Position numbers and translations under genes: made by a program. This document shows positions 1 through 8,218 of a stretch of DNA of 47,588 nt, piece by piece. Under the pieces are notes generated by a model. It was not told the origin of the DNA. It worked only from the letters and a program-made list of their open reading frames with translations, and ran no database searches. Origin of the DNA: Bacteroidia bacterium (GTDB lineage: Bacteria > Bacteroidota > Bacteroidia > Cytophagales > JAAEPT01). The stretch lies in NCBI GenBank assembly GCA_030431525.1, contig JAUIJC010000034.1, positions 1 to 47,588 of the forward strand, given 5' to 3'. How positions within the stretch are numbered: the stretch's first letter is position 1; every line of letters starts with the position of its first letter.

Positions 1-349
1 CTTCGCGTACCCATAGTAACTCGTTACGCTCTGCAAGTTTTTCTTCCTTGTCATTGAATGCTTCCAAGTGAAGCCAAACAAGGTCTTCTACTCCTTGGTA
101 GGCCTCCACAGTTTTTACAATAGTGAGCCCTTCAATTGTTTCCACTCCGTTGATCAGCTGTTGTGTTTCCTGACTTTCAATGGCTTGTTGGTCAAGCAAT
201 AGTTGAGCTTTTAGCCTTGAACCCGTTAGAGAAGAATGTGTTACGTTCAGGAAAATGGATAAACCCACGGTGATGGATAGGGCCAGAATGACCATGGCCA
301 CCACCACTTCCATTAGACTGGAGGCTTGGAGTTTTTTTACGGTAGCCAT
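1..349 (-). CDS. minor pseudopilin-like protein, partial
   Basis: An open frame begins at the ATG at 349 and runs off the left edge after 116 codons, so the C-terminus is missing. The N-terminus is a class III prepilin signal: a short basic leader (MATVKKLQA), then SSLMEVVVAMVIL with the conserved Glu at mature position 5, inside a hydrophobic helix that would pack in a pseudopilus core. Cleavage is expected after the Ala before SSLMEV, where Ala replaces the usual Gly. The start overlaps the stop of the preceding gene by 13 nt, so translation is probably coupled. Its place after a GspK-like gene suggests a GspI/J/H-type minor pseudopilin. Which minor pseudopilin it is cannot be decided from this fragment. 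Confidence 0.75.
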   Translation of the reverse strand, partial: MATVKKLQASSLMEVVVAMVILALSITVGLSIFLNVTHSSLTGSRLKAQLLLDQQAIESQETQQLINGVETIEGLTIVKTVEAYQGVEDLVWLHLEAFNDKEEKLAERNELLWVRE

Positions 350-1578
350 TGGACAATTTCTTTATGCTGTTCGGAGGCCATCAATGAGGAGCCAACAAAC
401 TTGGAAGAACGTTTTGACTGATCAATGACGGCATCCAAAAGGTGGTTCTCATAAATGGAAGAAGGTGTTCGAAGCGTGAACTTGGCGCACTCTACCTTTC
501 CATACACACTGCCCTTTAATTCCAAAAAACCATCGGTATAGACTTGCCCATGGACAATGGCCTTTGACCCAATACTGAGCTTGGTGCGCATGCGGTCGTA
601 GGCGTCTTGTTGGGTAAAGGCGATGCCTTGCAACTGGCTGTTTTCTCCCAATCGAATGAAGGGCTGGGTTTCCGTTGTTGTGGTCTTTAAGAGGCCGGCT
701 ACTGACGGGTATTCCAGCAGAACATCTTTTCCTATCAAGATAGAATCCGTGGCAAACAATTGAAGGTTTCCCTTGAATCCATCTTCCACGATGATTCCTG
801 GGGCAAAGACGATTAGATGCTCTAATGAAGCCTGCTTATCAATAAAAACAGGTCGGGAAGAATGGACAATGAAGTTTCCAGAAATGCTGTCCGCTATTTC
901 GGAAATGCCATTTATGAGGCAAGTGGTATCCAAAAAGGATTGACTGAATTTTGTGTTCTCCTCTTCTGCGTCCAAATTAAACGGCTTGGTTGGAAAAGGG
1001 AAGTTACCGTTTAGCCCATCTTTTATTGAGCTCAGCCACGTTTTGTTGAGAGGTGGGAGTTCTGGTTTGCTGTCCTGTTGTTTGCCATACAGGAGTTGCT
1101 TGCCCACATAACTTTTCCCTTCAATATAGGCCCGTTTTGCGCCCGCTTTTGGAAGATAGCAGTCTCCTTTGATGGTGGTTTTTCCGCAGAGGGAAAGCGG
1201 ACGGTTCAGGTCAGCCAAGTAAAGGGCTGTTTTGTCTGATGATTTAGGAGGAAAGCCGTATTGGACGGCCTTTGAAAAATGGTGATGTTGGGAAAATGCA
1301 TCGACGGAAACGACGTCAAAAATTCCCCACGGCATCCGTTTGATGAGCACTGAATCGCGCTCCTCGTTATAGAGGTCAATGACTCCGTTTTCTTGGTCTG
1401 TGGCCAGCGCCAAGCGGATGGCTGACTCAGCATTTAGACACAATCGTTTTTGGAGACGATCCTGAAGGACTCTACTGCGGTGGTAATAGGCAAGCATGAT
1501 CACCGCCGAGCAGGTCATGGCGATGATAAGTGAAATGATAAGCGTGAAAAATAGGGCGTGGGCCTTTAGCTTTCTCAC
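337..1578 (-). CDS. GspK/PilX-like pseudopilus-associated protein
   Basis: The 413-residue protein has a short basic leader (MRKLKAHAL) and one hydrophobic segment at about residues 10-30 (FFTLIISLIIAM), followed by a long extracytoplasmic domain. It lacks the Glu5 of true pilins, as is usual for the tip protein GspK. The rest is beta-rich; a stretch from about residue 240 with many Gly/Ile/Val repeats (for example GIIVEDGFKGNLQLF) could be a small beta-solenoid of the polymer-forming type. It overlaps its upstream neighbour by 4 nt and the downstream minor pseudopilin by 13 nt. The GspK assignment rests mainly on the N-terminal helix and operon position. A secreted adhesin with a pilin-like leader is the alternative. 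Confidence 0.5.
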   Translation of the reverse strand: MRKLKAHALFFTLIISLIIAMTCSAVIMLAYYHRSRVLQDRLQKRLCLNAESAIRLALATDQENGVIDLYNEERDSVLIKRMPWGIFDVVSVDAFSQHHHFSKAVQYGFPPKSSDKTALYLADLNRPLSLCGKTTIKGDCYLPKAGAKRAYIEGKSYVGKQLLYGKQQDSKPELPPLNKTWLSSIKDGLNGNFPFPTKPFNLDAEEENTKFSQSFLDTTCLINGISEIADSISGNFIVHSSRPVFIDKQASLEHLIVFAPGIIVEDGFKGNLQLFATDSILIGKDVLLEYPSVAGLLKTTTTETQPFIRLGENSQLQGIAFTQQDAYDRMRTKLSIGSKAIVHGQVYTDGFLELKGSVYGKVECAKFTLRTPSSIYENHLLDAVIDQSKRSSKFVGSSLMASEQHKEIVQWLP

Positions 1579-2312
1579 TGCTTTTTGGTCTTTTTGTTAT
1601 CAGCCTTTTGTTGTTTTTTCTCGGCCTTATCCTCCTGCCTTTTCTTTTTCTTGGCCTCTTTTTCTTCCTGTTTTTTCTTCTTTTTCTCGGCTTTGGTCTT
1701 CTTCTTAGCCTCCTTTTTGGTGGCTTTATCTTCTTTTTTCTCTTCGCGCTTCCACCAACGTTTTTTCTTCTCCTTTTTCAGTTTGCCGTCTTTGTACTTC
1801 TGGACTTCAGCGACCTTTTCATCCTTGTAGATGAACACTTTGCCATCCAATTCGCCCTTCTTGAAGTCGCCTTTTCGCGTAATGGTTCCAGTGGAATCAA
1901 ACTCCACGAATGTGCCATCTTCTACCCCTTTTTTGTATTGAGTGATCGAGGCAATTTCGCCGTTGTGGTGCCATGTTTTCCAGTTCCCTACTCTAATGCC
2001 AAGCACAAAACATCCTTTTGCCCGAAGGTTGTCGTCACCGAAATACTCGATGTAATCACCATGCAAGACTTTTCCAGAGACAGCGCCACGGGTGTGATGG
2101 ATGTTTCCACCCTTGTACCAGAAGTACATGATGTTGTCTTTGATCTTGACCTTTTCGTCCTCTGCCAAGATGTGCGCCTGAATCTTTAAAGTATCGCGCC
2201 AAAGCGAAACGGTTTGTTTCAGGTAATAGTCGTCCACGTCCAAACTCAACTTTTGAGCATGGCCAACTACTGAAATCAATAAGCAGAAAAGCGTGCTGTA
2301 ATACTTGTTCAT
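1575..2312 (-). CDS. secreted MORN-repeat protein with Lys/Glu tail
   Basis: The 245-residue protein has a signal peptide ending near GHAQ (residue 20). It then has several MORN_2/YwqK-like repeats at about residues 70-180 (GKVLHGDYIEYF, GNWKTWHHNGEIAS, GTFVEFDSTGTITRKG, GELDGKVFIYKD). The last 65 or so residues are almost only Lys, Glu, Ala, Asp and Gln and probably form a charged helix or disordered tail. The coding strand there is nearly all purine. The gene lies 1 nt after the GspC-like gene and overlaps the GspK-like gene by 4 nt, so it is made with the pseudopilus proteins. MORN repeats are usually protein- or lipid-binding scaffolds. The role here is unknown. Confidence 0.65.
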   Translation of the reverse strand: MNKYYSTLFCLLISVVGHAQKLSLDVDDYYLKQTVSLWRDTLKIQAHILAEDEKVKIKDNIMYFWYKGGNIHHTRGAVSGKVLHGDYIEYFGDDNLRAKGCFVLGIRVGNWKTWHHNGEIASITQYKKGVEDGTFVEFDSTGTITRKGDFKKGELDGKVFIYKDEKVAEVQKYKDGKLKKEKKKRWWKREEKKEDKATKKEAKKKTKAEKKKKKQEEKEAKKKKRQEDKAEKKQQKADNKKTKKQ

Positions 2313-2313
2313 C

Positions 2314-2823
2314 TTAACCCTTTGGAATTCCTTTTTCCTCTCCTTTGTATTCCACTACCAAGGAATCTCGGTGAATTGCTTTAATGGCAACCTGCATGAC
2401 GCTGTCCCCTTCGGCCACCATGAAATCTTTGTTATGGACTCTCACCATCCCAGTGATTTTTCCTGTCTTTTTGTTGTGGAAGATGCCACCGTATTTTAGG
2501 AAAGCCCAGTTGATTTTCGGGGCTGGCTTGGGTTCTTCCTTTTTGGGAGCAGGTTTAATTGGCTGTTGCCTTTTGACTACAGGAGCCGTAGTTGTTCTTC
2601 TTCGATGTTCACGGTGAAAGCGTCCCAAGAATGGATCCCGGTAATCAGCGACCAAGGCAAAACTGTCCATGGCTGTTTGAGTGGTGTCCATAGGGGCAAT
2701 GCGTGGAGCAACAGGCAAGGTGTACTCCTCTCCCCCTGTGGCGTCAACGACACGATAGATAACCCCACCCCAAATCATGAGGACGGCAACCAATAGCGCT
2801 ATGGTAACTGGTTTGCCTTTCAT
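2314..2823 (-). CDS. GspC/PilP-like inner-membrane coupling protein
   Basis: The protein has 169 residues: a short cytoplasmic start, one transmembrane helix (about residues 7-26), a periplasmic linker with the motif DYRDPFLGRF, a Pro/Lys-rich stretch (KPAPKKEEPKPAP), and a small beta-rich domain from about residue 105 (YGGIFHNKKTGKITGMVRVH). This is the layout of GspC homology-region or PilP proteins, which join the inner-membrane platform to the secretin. The beta-domain repeats the known theme of 'kktgkitgmVrv...fmVaeGDsv'. Its ATG shares one base with the previous stop codon. GspC identity is inferred from layout and context. Confidence 0.6.
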   Translation of the reverse strand: MKGKPVTIALLVAVLMIWGGVIYRVVDATGGEEYTLPVAPRIAPMDTTQTAMDSFALVADYRDPFLGRFHREHRRRTTTAPVVKRQQPIKPAPKKEEPKPAPKINWAFLKYGGIFHNKKTGKITGMVRVHNKDFMVAEGDSVMQVAIKAIHRDSLVVEYKGEEKGIPKG

Positions 2824-3506
2824 TAGTTTGTTCTTGTCGTATCGACGAAGAAGGTACGTTCAGTAGAGAATGGTGACTTGGAATCATCATTCTCAGCACG
2901 GATCGTCCAACGATAAGTGTCTTTGGTCAATGGAAGTGGGATTGATGTACTTCCTCCCAAAACTTCTTTGGTAATAGGTTGCCCTTTTTCAGGAATCAGG
3001 TTTAAGATATACCTGTCTGCAGCAACCAGTTCCCCCCATTTGAAGAATATCTTGACTGAATCTTTCCCGTCAATATTTGGAGCGTCATAAACCAGTGCGT
3101 CTGATGGATTTAGTAGCAGGATTTCTTGTTGACTTAAATCGACTGTAGAGTCCACTTGAATACTTCTTACCACATATCTGGATTCATATGCCCCGTTCTC
3201 TCCACGAACTCTCCATTGATATTGACCAGGTTGTAATGAGGCTTTAAATAACTCCTCAGATAGATTAGTATCCAATACCAATCGTTCTGGAGTATCAAAA
3301 GTAGGCTCAACAATCTGGAGATTATAAATAATAGCCTCCTCATCTTCTTCCCACCAAAAAGTTTGAGTAGCGCGTTCCGTTTGGATGCCATCAGCAGGAC
3401 CGAGTACCACCAAACTGTCGTTGGTGATGTCCTCCTCAAAAATCTCGGTACAGGAAACGTGGCCACTCATCACAAGGATTAGGGCAATCCAATACAAGTG
3501 TCTCAT
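2823..3506 (-). CDS. lipoprotein with two fibronectin-III-like domains
   Basis: The 227-residue protein starts with a signal peptide ending at MSGHVSC, so Cys19 is the probable lipidation site. Two beta-sandwich repeats follow, at about residues 35-118 and 125-222. Each contains an FN3-like pattern: WWEEDEEAIIYNLQIVEP then GQYQWRVRGEN, and FFKWGELVAADRYILNLIPE then DTYRWTIRAEN. It overlaps the GspM-like gene by 4 nt and touches the GspC-like gene by 1 nt, so it is a true operon member. It could be a pilotin-like or outer-leaflet accessory of the secretin, or a surface-attached binding factor. No family with known function is recognised. Confidence 0.6.
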   Translation of the reverse strand: MRHLYWIALILVMSGHVSCTEIFEEDITNDSLVVLGPADGIQTERATQTFWWEEDEEAIIYNLQIVEPTFDTPERLVLDTNLSEELFKASLQPGQYQWRVRGENGAYESRYVVRSIQVDSTVDLSQQEILLLNPSDALVYDAPNIDGKDSVKIFFKWGELVAADRYILNLIPEKGQPITKEVLGGSTSIPLPLTKDTYRWTIRAENDDSKSPFSTERTFFVDTTRTN

Positions 3507-4045
3507 TTCTTCAGGAATTTTATGTTTTGCAAATGAATGGTCGCTGTTAAGACCTGTTTTCGGGTCTTTGTATCCTTGAACTTTCGGTACTGAACGGAAG
3601 CAATGCGTCCCATTGGGTGCACCTGTTCCAGTTCATATACCAACTTCAATAAATCTGTATACCTCCCCTCCACTTCGATCAGCTGGCTATAGACTTCAAA
3701 GTCTTTCTCCTGTGCGACCGTTACTTGGGGAAAGTTCCTTAGTGTCAGCTTATGGCTTTGGCAGAACTCACTGACAAAGGCCAAGATCATTTCTTGGTTG
3801 TCAAGTCCGTCAACTTCGTAGGCCTTGAGGGTCTTGTCGAGAACCCGAAGGCGACTACGGTATTGGCCAATTAAGCGGGGTGCTTGGTCTGCACGAGCAA
3901 GCCGTGTTTCAAGCCGATCAGCTGTTTGCCAAGAATCAATCGTATTGCTGATGGATATCCAATAGGTAAATAGGGCGAATACTACAGAACCTCCCCAGAG
4001 CAGGTAATTCTTTTGGCGATATGTAAGGCCTTCAAACAGGTTCAC
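3503..4045 (-). CDS. GspM/PilO-like inner-membrane assembly protein
   Basis: The 180-residue bitopic protein has a short N-terminal cytoplasmic segment, a transmembrane helix at about residues 14-32 (YLLWGGSVVFALFTYWI), a helical coiled-coil-like stretch (about 33-75), and a C-terminal ferredoxin-like domain. This is the standard GspM/PilO layout. These proteins dimerise with GspL/PilN in the inner-membrane platform. The ATG overlaps the stop of the GspL-like gene by 4 nt (ATGA), as expected for two subunits made in equal amounts. Sequence similarity to the family is weak by eye. The position directly after gspL is the stronger argument. Confidence 0.6.
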   Translation of the reverse strand: MNLFEGLTYRQKNYLLWGGSVVFALFTYWISISNTIDSWQTADRLETRLARADQAPRLIGQYRSRLRVLDKTLKAYEVDGLDNQEMILAFVSEFCQSHKLTLRNFPQVTVAQEKDFEVYSQLIEVEGRYTDLLKLVYELEQVHPMGRIASVQYRKFKDTKTRKQVLTATIHLQNIKFLKK

Positions 4046-5232
4046 AGCTGAATATCAATAATGAAATTCCCCACTCGTTCCTTTTGGTCGTAGGCGTAGT
4101 TGACCTCGACATCCGTAATCCAGTCCATGCCTTTGAGTGTCTCAATCCACGGGTTGAGCTCTGTTACTTTGGAACACTCCCCTTGCAGTTGTAGACGGTC
4201 AGCCAAGAAGATGTTTTTCCGTTGTTCGCGGGAAGCCTTTTTATCTAAGGTGTGCAAGTTCAATTCTTTGAGCAAGACACTTTTGGGAACGGTCAATGCG
4301 ATTTGGTCTGCGTAGTAAGAGGTGCGTGAAGGCTTAGTCCAACCTGCCCCTTCCAAGAAATGCTGTTTTTCTTCAACCTCTTTTTTAAGGCTGTCACTCC
4401 GATCCAATAGCCCTTGGTACATTCCTAACTGAGAGGAGAGCTCATTCTTTTTCTGCTCAAAATGGCTGAACACAAAATAGTTGGTCATCAATGCGACCAA
4501 GAAAAGCATAAGGATGCCCCAACCTGTCAGCTTGAAGAGTTTTTGTTGTTTTAGCTCTTCGCGATTTGTTTCCCATGGACCATCCGTAATGACGATTGAA
4601 GCAATGGGAGCCAATTGTTGGAAGGCCAAAGTATAGGCCAAGGCCAATTCGGGTTTGATCTTCTCCTCTCCTATCATGAAGATTGTGGAGGAGTCATTGG
4701 GTTTGAATAAGTAGCTGGAGAGTTTCCCCTCATGGGTTTGTAACTGGTGTGGTCCAGCCTGAATAAGTTCAGGGTTTCCCAAAATGCCGTTTAGTGATTG
4801 CAAGGGAATACCTCCCAAACTCACATCACAAACCGAAAAGCCCAAACCACTAAGCTCCTCAACGATTTTCTGGACATGATCCTTTCGGGAAATGGTCGCA
4901 AAAGTTCCTTCTAATTGAAGGTAGAAATCATCCGATTTTGCATTAGGTAGAACAAGCTCTACCGCCCTACCCTCGCTGATGGCCTTTGCGGAAACCTCCT
5001 TTCCTATAACTCCCCTTCCACTGATGCTCAAGGCTACTGGTACCCCTTTGTCAAGTGCTTCCAGACAAGTGAAATCGGGTCCTTCTATTTCCTCGAGTTT
5101 GGAAATCACCCCTCCCTTTAGCTCCAATACCACAGCAAAAACCTTTTGGTCAGCGCCATGCCATTGCACCTCCAAGCCAATGAATTTGGATGGTGTCAAT
5201 GAAGGAAGCGATATGTTTTGGAACAAGGCCAT
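4042..5232 (-). CDS. GspL-like (fused PilM-PilN) inner-membrane platform protein
   Basis: This 396-residue protein has a cytoplasmic actin-like half (about residues 1-230), a single transmembrane helix at about 238-258 (LTGWGILMLFLVALMTNYFVF), a coiled coil (about 260-295) and a periplasmic ferredoxin-like domain that ends in NFIIDIQL. That is the GspL arrangement, equivalent to PilM fused to PilN. It recruits the GspE ATPase and pairs with GspM. It is the first platform gene after the inserted nuclease gene. The start at 5232 lies 29 nt beyond that gene's stop, with one copy of the 19-bp palindrome between them, so the palindrome sits in its translation-initiation region. Confidence 0.65.
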   Translation of the reverse strand: MALFQNISLPSLTPSKFIGLEVQWHGADQKVFAVVLELKGGVISKLEEIEGPDFTCLEALDKGVPVALSISGRGVIGKEVSAKAISEGRAVELVLPNAKSDDFYLQLEGTFATISRKDHVQKIVEELSGLGFSVCDVSLGGIPLQSLNGILGNPELIQAGPHQLQTHEGKLSSYLFKPNDSSTIFMIGEEKIKPELALAYTLAFQQLAPIASIVITDGPWETNREELKQQKLFKLTGWGILMLFLVALMTNYFVFSHFEQKKNELSSQLGMYQGLLDRSDSLKKEVEEKQHFLEGAGWTKPSRTSYYADQIALTVPKSVLLKELNLHTLDKKASREQRKNIFLADRLQLQGECSKVTELNPWIETLKGMDWITDVEVNYAYDQKERVGNFIIDIQL

Positions 5233-5239
5233 AGAAATT

Positions 5240-5258
5240 CTCTCACCAGTGGTGAGAG
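5240..5258. repeat. 19-bp palindrome, copy 1 (left border of nuclease gene)
   Basis: CTCTCACCAGTGGTGAGAG has 9-bp arms around one central base. It lies between the stop of the DUF1016 gene and the start of the gspL-like gene. The flanks are ATT on the left and TTTTT on the right, matching copies 3 and 4. Confidence 0.9.
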
Positions 5259-5261
5259 TTT

Positions 5262-6302
5262 TTAATCATTCTCCGATTTTGTTTGAATAATAAGTTCGTG
5301 GAACTTCTGTTGTAGAAGTTTTTTGTCAGGAAGTTTAGTTTGGTAGTCAGCAACCAATGCAGGTGATAGAGAACGATTTAAAGCGTATTCCACGACCTCT
5401 TCATCTTTTCCTTTACAAAGGAGAATTCCGATGCTTGGGTTTTCATGGGCTTTTTTAACGTCTCGGTCTAAGGCTTCCAAATAGAAATTTAGTTGCCCCA
5501 TATGTTCTGGTCGAAATCTTTCAGCTTTGAGCTCAAAGGCAACCAAGCATTGTAGTTCTCGGTGAAAAAACAATAAATCGATAAAGAAATCACTGTTTCC
5601 TACTTGTAGGCGATATTCTTCTCCTACAAAACTGAAATCTTTTCCCAGTTCAAGGATAAATGCTTTTAAGTGTTGTACAAGCCCTTTTCGTAGATCCTTT
5701 TCTGAATGTTCTGGACTAAGGTTAAGGAACTCTAAAACATAGGAATCTCGAAATACTTCAGCTGGGGCAAAATCTCTCACCAGTGGTGAGAGATTTTGCC
5801 CTGAAAGTTTAGTCCTTTCAAATAATGAGGTCTCAAATTGTCGCTCAAGTTCCCGTTTTGAAAATCCCTCTTTTATGCATTGACCCAGATAAAATGCTCG
5901 TTCTTCTTCACTTTTAGCCCGTCCAATAATGACCAAATTATTAGTCCAGCTAATTTCTCTCACCAGTGGTGAGAGTTTTTCCGAATGAACATAAGTTTCA
6001 TAGAATTGACGCATTCTCCATAAATTCTTATCAGAGAAACCAGTCAATCCAGGAGTTTTTTGAGCAATGAATTTTGAAAGGTTGGTTACAATAGATCGTC
6101 CCCATTCTCCAGAAGAAATTTGCTTGCTAATGAAAGCACCCACTGCCCAGTACAGTTCAATCATTTCTTTGTTGACCGCATAAATAGCCCGTTGCTTTGA
6201 TTTTTCTATCAGAGCAATCACTTCTTCAAACTGCTTTTCAGTATTTGGAGCTGGATTATTCATGGTTGGCTTATTTCTCTCACCACTGGTGAGAGTTTTC
6301 AT
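5262..6302 (-). CDS. DUF1016 (YhcG-like) PD-(D/E)XK nuclease
   Basis: The 346-residue protein has an N-terminal DUF1016 helical domain (about residues 24-165; NLWRMRQFYETY, then ISWTNNLVIIGRAKSEEERAFYL). A C-terminal PD-(D/E)XK domain follows (about 185-330) with the likely active site Asp242, Glu257 and Lys259 (DFFIDLLFFHREL, FELKAERF). The family is a putative nuclease of unsettled function, often found near restriction or mobile genes. The first ATG (6302) overlaps the gspD stop as TGATG, but the first 10 residues come from a copy of the 19-bp palindrome. The ATG at 6263 (MNNPAPN) is the more typical start. Two further palindrome copies inside the gene encode LSPLVRE (110-116) and LSPLVRD (171-177). 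The gene has no link to secretion and probably invaded this operon. Confidence 0.85.
   Translation of the reverse strand: MKTLTSGERNKPTMNNPAPNTEKQFEEVIALIEKSKQRAIYAVNKEMIELYWAVGAFISKQISSGEWGRSIVTNLSKFIAQKTPGLTGFSDKNLWRMRQFYETYVHSEKLSPLVREISWTNNLVIIGRAKSEEERAFYLGQCIKEGFSKRELERQFETSLFERTKLSGQNLSPLVRDFAPAEVFRDSYVLEFLNLSPEHSEKDLRKGLVQHLKAFILELGKDFSFVGEEYRLQVGNSDFFIDLLFFHRELQCLVAFELKAERFRPEHMGQLNFYLEALDRDVKKAHENPSIGILLCKGKDEEVVEYALNRSLSPALVADYQTKLPDKKLLQQKFHELIIQTKSEND
5765..5801. repeat. palindrome copy 2, extended, inside nuclease gene
   Basis: The core 19-bp palindrome is at 5774-5792. Here the flanks also match, giving 18-bp arms (GGGCAAAATCTCTCACCA and its complement) around a single central G. 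It is read in frame as LSPLVRD within the DUF1016 protein. Confidence 0.9.
5957..5975. repeat. palindrome copy 3, inside nuclease gene
   Basis: This copy is CTCTCACCAGTGGTGAGAG with flanks TTT on the left and TTTTT on the right. It is read in frame as LSPLVRE, just before the conserved ISWTNN motif of DUF1016. Confidence 0.9.
6277..6295. repeat. palindrome copy 4 (right border of nuclease gene)
   Basis: CTCTCACCACTGGTGAGAG has the central base inverted (C for G) relative to copies 1-3, so this copy is in the opposite orientation. It lies next to the gspD stop. Together with copy 1 it brackets the nuclease gene. Confidence 0.9.
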
Positions 6303-8209
6303 CAGTGGATGATGGTAGGTTTGATAAAGACCAAAGCGATTGTCTTATTCTTGCTCTTTTTTCGAGAGCTAAAGAACCATTTGATGATTGGAATTCTGGA
6401 GAGCAGTGGAAGTCCCGTTCCACTCTCGCTTTTTTCTGTTCTTTCCATGCCACCCAATACAATCATTTCGTTGTCACGAACGCGTACCATGGAGGTGAAC
6501 TGGCGATTGGTGGAGGCTGGAGGAGCATTTGGGGGCGGGTCACCAATAAAGTCAGAAATCTCAACTTGAATATCCAAAGTGACTTGGTCGTTACCCGAGA
6601 TGACAGGTTTGATATTGATGCTCATGTCAGCCTGAACAGAATTGTACTGTTGGGTGACAATCGTATTCGGATTCAATGAACCCTGAATGTTTTGTGTTTC
6701 CTGGGAATAATACCTTGTCTGTCCGATACTCATTTGGGCCTCATGGCCATTAAGTGTAGACAGTTTAGGCATGGAGTGGACATTGGCGTAGTTCTGTTCT
6801 TCCAAGAGTTTCAGGCCCACATAAAAGTCTGAAGTGACCTGCCCAATATTCAGTGGGCTGATGACTTTGTTAAGGCTTTTGCCAGAGAGGAGAATGTCGA
6901 TGCCTGGTAAGATGCTGAAGGCTGATGAGGTGTCTCCTTTCCCTGCGCGCAAACCAGTATCTGTGCTCCTTCCACGACGGAGATCCACCATGATGACCTC
7001 AATCATCACCATTGGAACAGTTTTGTCAATTTGTTTGACCAGCTCTTCGATTTCATCAATCTGAAGGCTGGAACCACTCATCACAAAGCTGTTTAGCTCC
7101 TGGAACTCCTTGACCTCAACCCCTTTTTTCAAGTCGGCAGGAATGACTTCCATCACCTCCTCAAAAGAGCGGAATTGTAGTTGAACGACCTTGGTCTTTC
7201 GCAAGCCTTCCAAGCTACGCTCCCCTATCAGGAAAATATCATCCTGTTGTTTATAGGTGTGCTCAGTGCCTTGAAGGATGTAACCCAAAAACTCATTATA
7301 GGTTACTTTGGAAATGATGGTCGTAATCTTGCCCTTTGGTTCCGAAAAGAGGAAGTAGTTTTCCTTGACCTCCAAGGAAACCTCGCGGATGGCATCCGCA
7401 ATGGACATGTCATTGGCCTCAAACCAAATGTACTTTTGTCCTGCTGAATCCTTTACTTCTACAAAGAACTCATCACTGGAACCACTACTCTTTTGTCTGT
7501 TCCTTTGGTTGCGAGAATTTCTCGAGTTGTTTCGGCCATTTTTTTCTTCAGGTTCCTCCTCTTCTGCTGGCTCCAACAGGTAGAAGCCGTCAGTGGTTTT
7601 TTTGACCTTCATACCATTGGAGTAAGCCATTTTTTCCAAGGCAAAGTCAAAGGGGGCTTTTTGGATATAAACCGAAACAATCTGCTCTTGCTTGACCAAC
7701 GGAGAAAGAACCACATTCTTTCCGCTCTCTTGTGAGATTTTCCTCACGACCATGCCCAAAGTGTCCTTCGCCAAATCCATGGTGAGGAAGTCGCCCCGAA
7801 GATCATAGACTACAGCAATTTCATAAGGTGTTGGTGCCTTTTTGGGTTTTGCTGGAGGTTCATACTTATAAAAGGACATGATGGAACCCACAAAGCGGAT
7901 GTCCAACTCATATTCCCGACAAAGGAATAGCAGGATGTTAGAAACCTCCTCATTGGTGAAGTTGTTATACACCTTCACATCCAACTTGGGATCCACGCTT
8001 ATGTTGAGGTTGTTGGACTCAGCCAAGCCCCTTAGGAATTCCTGGATGCTCACCCCTACCACCGAAAAGTCTACTTTCTCCTTAAGACCAGGTGTAGTGG
8101 TATTGGCCAGTTTGGTCAGGTTTGCTTCAATCTGTTGGAACCTGTCCTGGGCATTGGCATTGACCGCCCAAAACAATAGAATCAACAGGAAAGGAATAAT
8201 TTTTCTCAC
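6302..8209 (-). CDS. gspD: type II secretion / type IV pilus secretin GspD
   Basis: This 635-residue outer-membrane channel protein has a signal peptide ending at NANAQ (residue 20), an N0 (STN-like) domain (about 45-115; VDFSVVGVSIQEFLRGLAES), further secretin N-domains up to about 400, and the C-terminal secretin domain (about 400-635). The latter contains RVRDNEMIVLGGMERTEKSE and a membrane-facing end (PLLSRIPIIKWFFSSRKK). A linker at about 216-245 is rich in Asn, Arg and Ser. The length is normal for GspD. It lies 9 nt after gspE and its stop overlaps the first ATG of the inserted nuclease gene. The lipoprotein or GspC-like protein downstream may be partners. PilQ is the alternative name. 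Confidence 0.92.
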   Translation of the reverse strand: MRKIIPFLLILLFWAVNANAQDRFQQIEANLTKLANTTTPGLKEKVDFSVVGVSIQEFLRGLAESNNLNISVDPKLDVKVYNNFTNEEVSNILLFLCREYELDIRFVGSIMSFYKYEPPAKPKKAPTPYEIAVVYDLRGDFLTMDLAKDTLGMVVRKISQESGKNVVLSPLVKQEQIVSVYIQKAPFDFALEKMAYSNGMKVKKTTDGFYLLEPAEEEEPEEKNGRNNSRNSRNQRNRQKSSGSSDEFFVEVKDSAGQKYIWFEANDMSIADAIREVSLEVKENYFLFSEPKGKITTIISKVTYNEFLGYILQGTEHTYKQQDDIFLIGERSLEGLRKTKVVQLQFRSFEEVMEVIPADLKKGVEVKEFQELNSFVMSGSSLQIDEIEELVKQIDKTVPMVMIEVIMVDLRRGRSTDTGLRAGKGDTSSAFSILPGIDILLSGKSLNKVISPLNIGQVTSDFYVGLKLLEEQNYANVHSMPKLSTLNGHEAQMSIGQTRYYSQETQNIQGSLNPNTIVTQQYNSVQADMSINIKPVISGNDQVTLDIQVEISDFIGDPPPNAPPASTNRQFTSMVRVRDNEMIVLGGMERTEKSESGTGLPLLSRIPIIKWFFSSRKKSKNKTIALVFIKPTIIH

Positions 8210-8218
8210 GCCTCTTGC

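Noticed and set aside
1608..2189. Plus-strand open frame rich in Phe and Leu opposite the MORN gene
   Set aside because: It is the complement of the Lys/Glu-coding purine tract. The hydrophobic look is an artefact of that.
5240..6295. The four palindromes as a CRISPR array
   Set aside because: Spacing is irregular (about 180-530 bp), two copies are inside a coding frame and no spacer structure exists.
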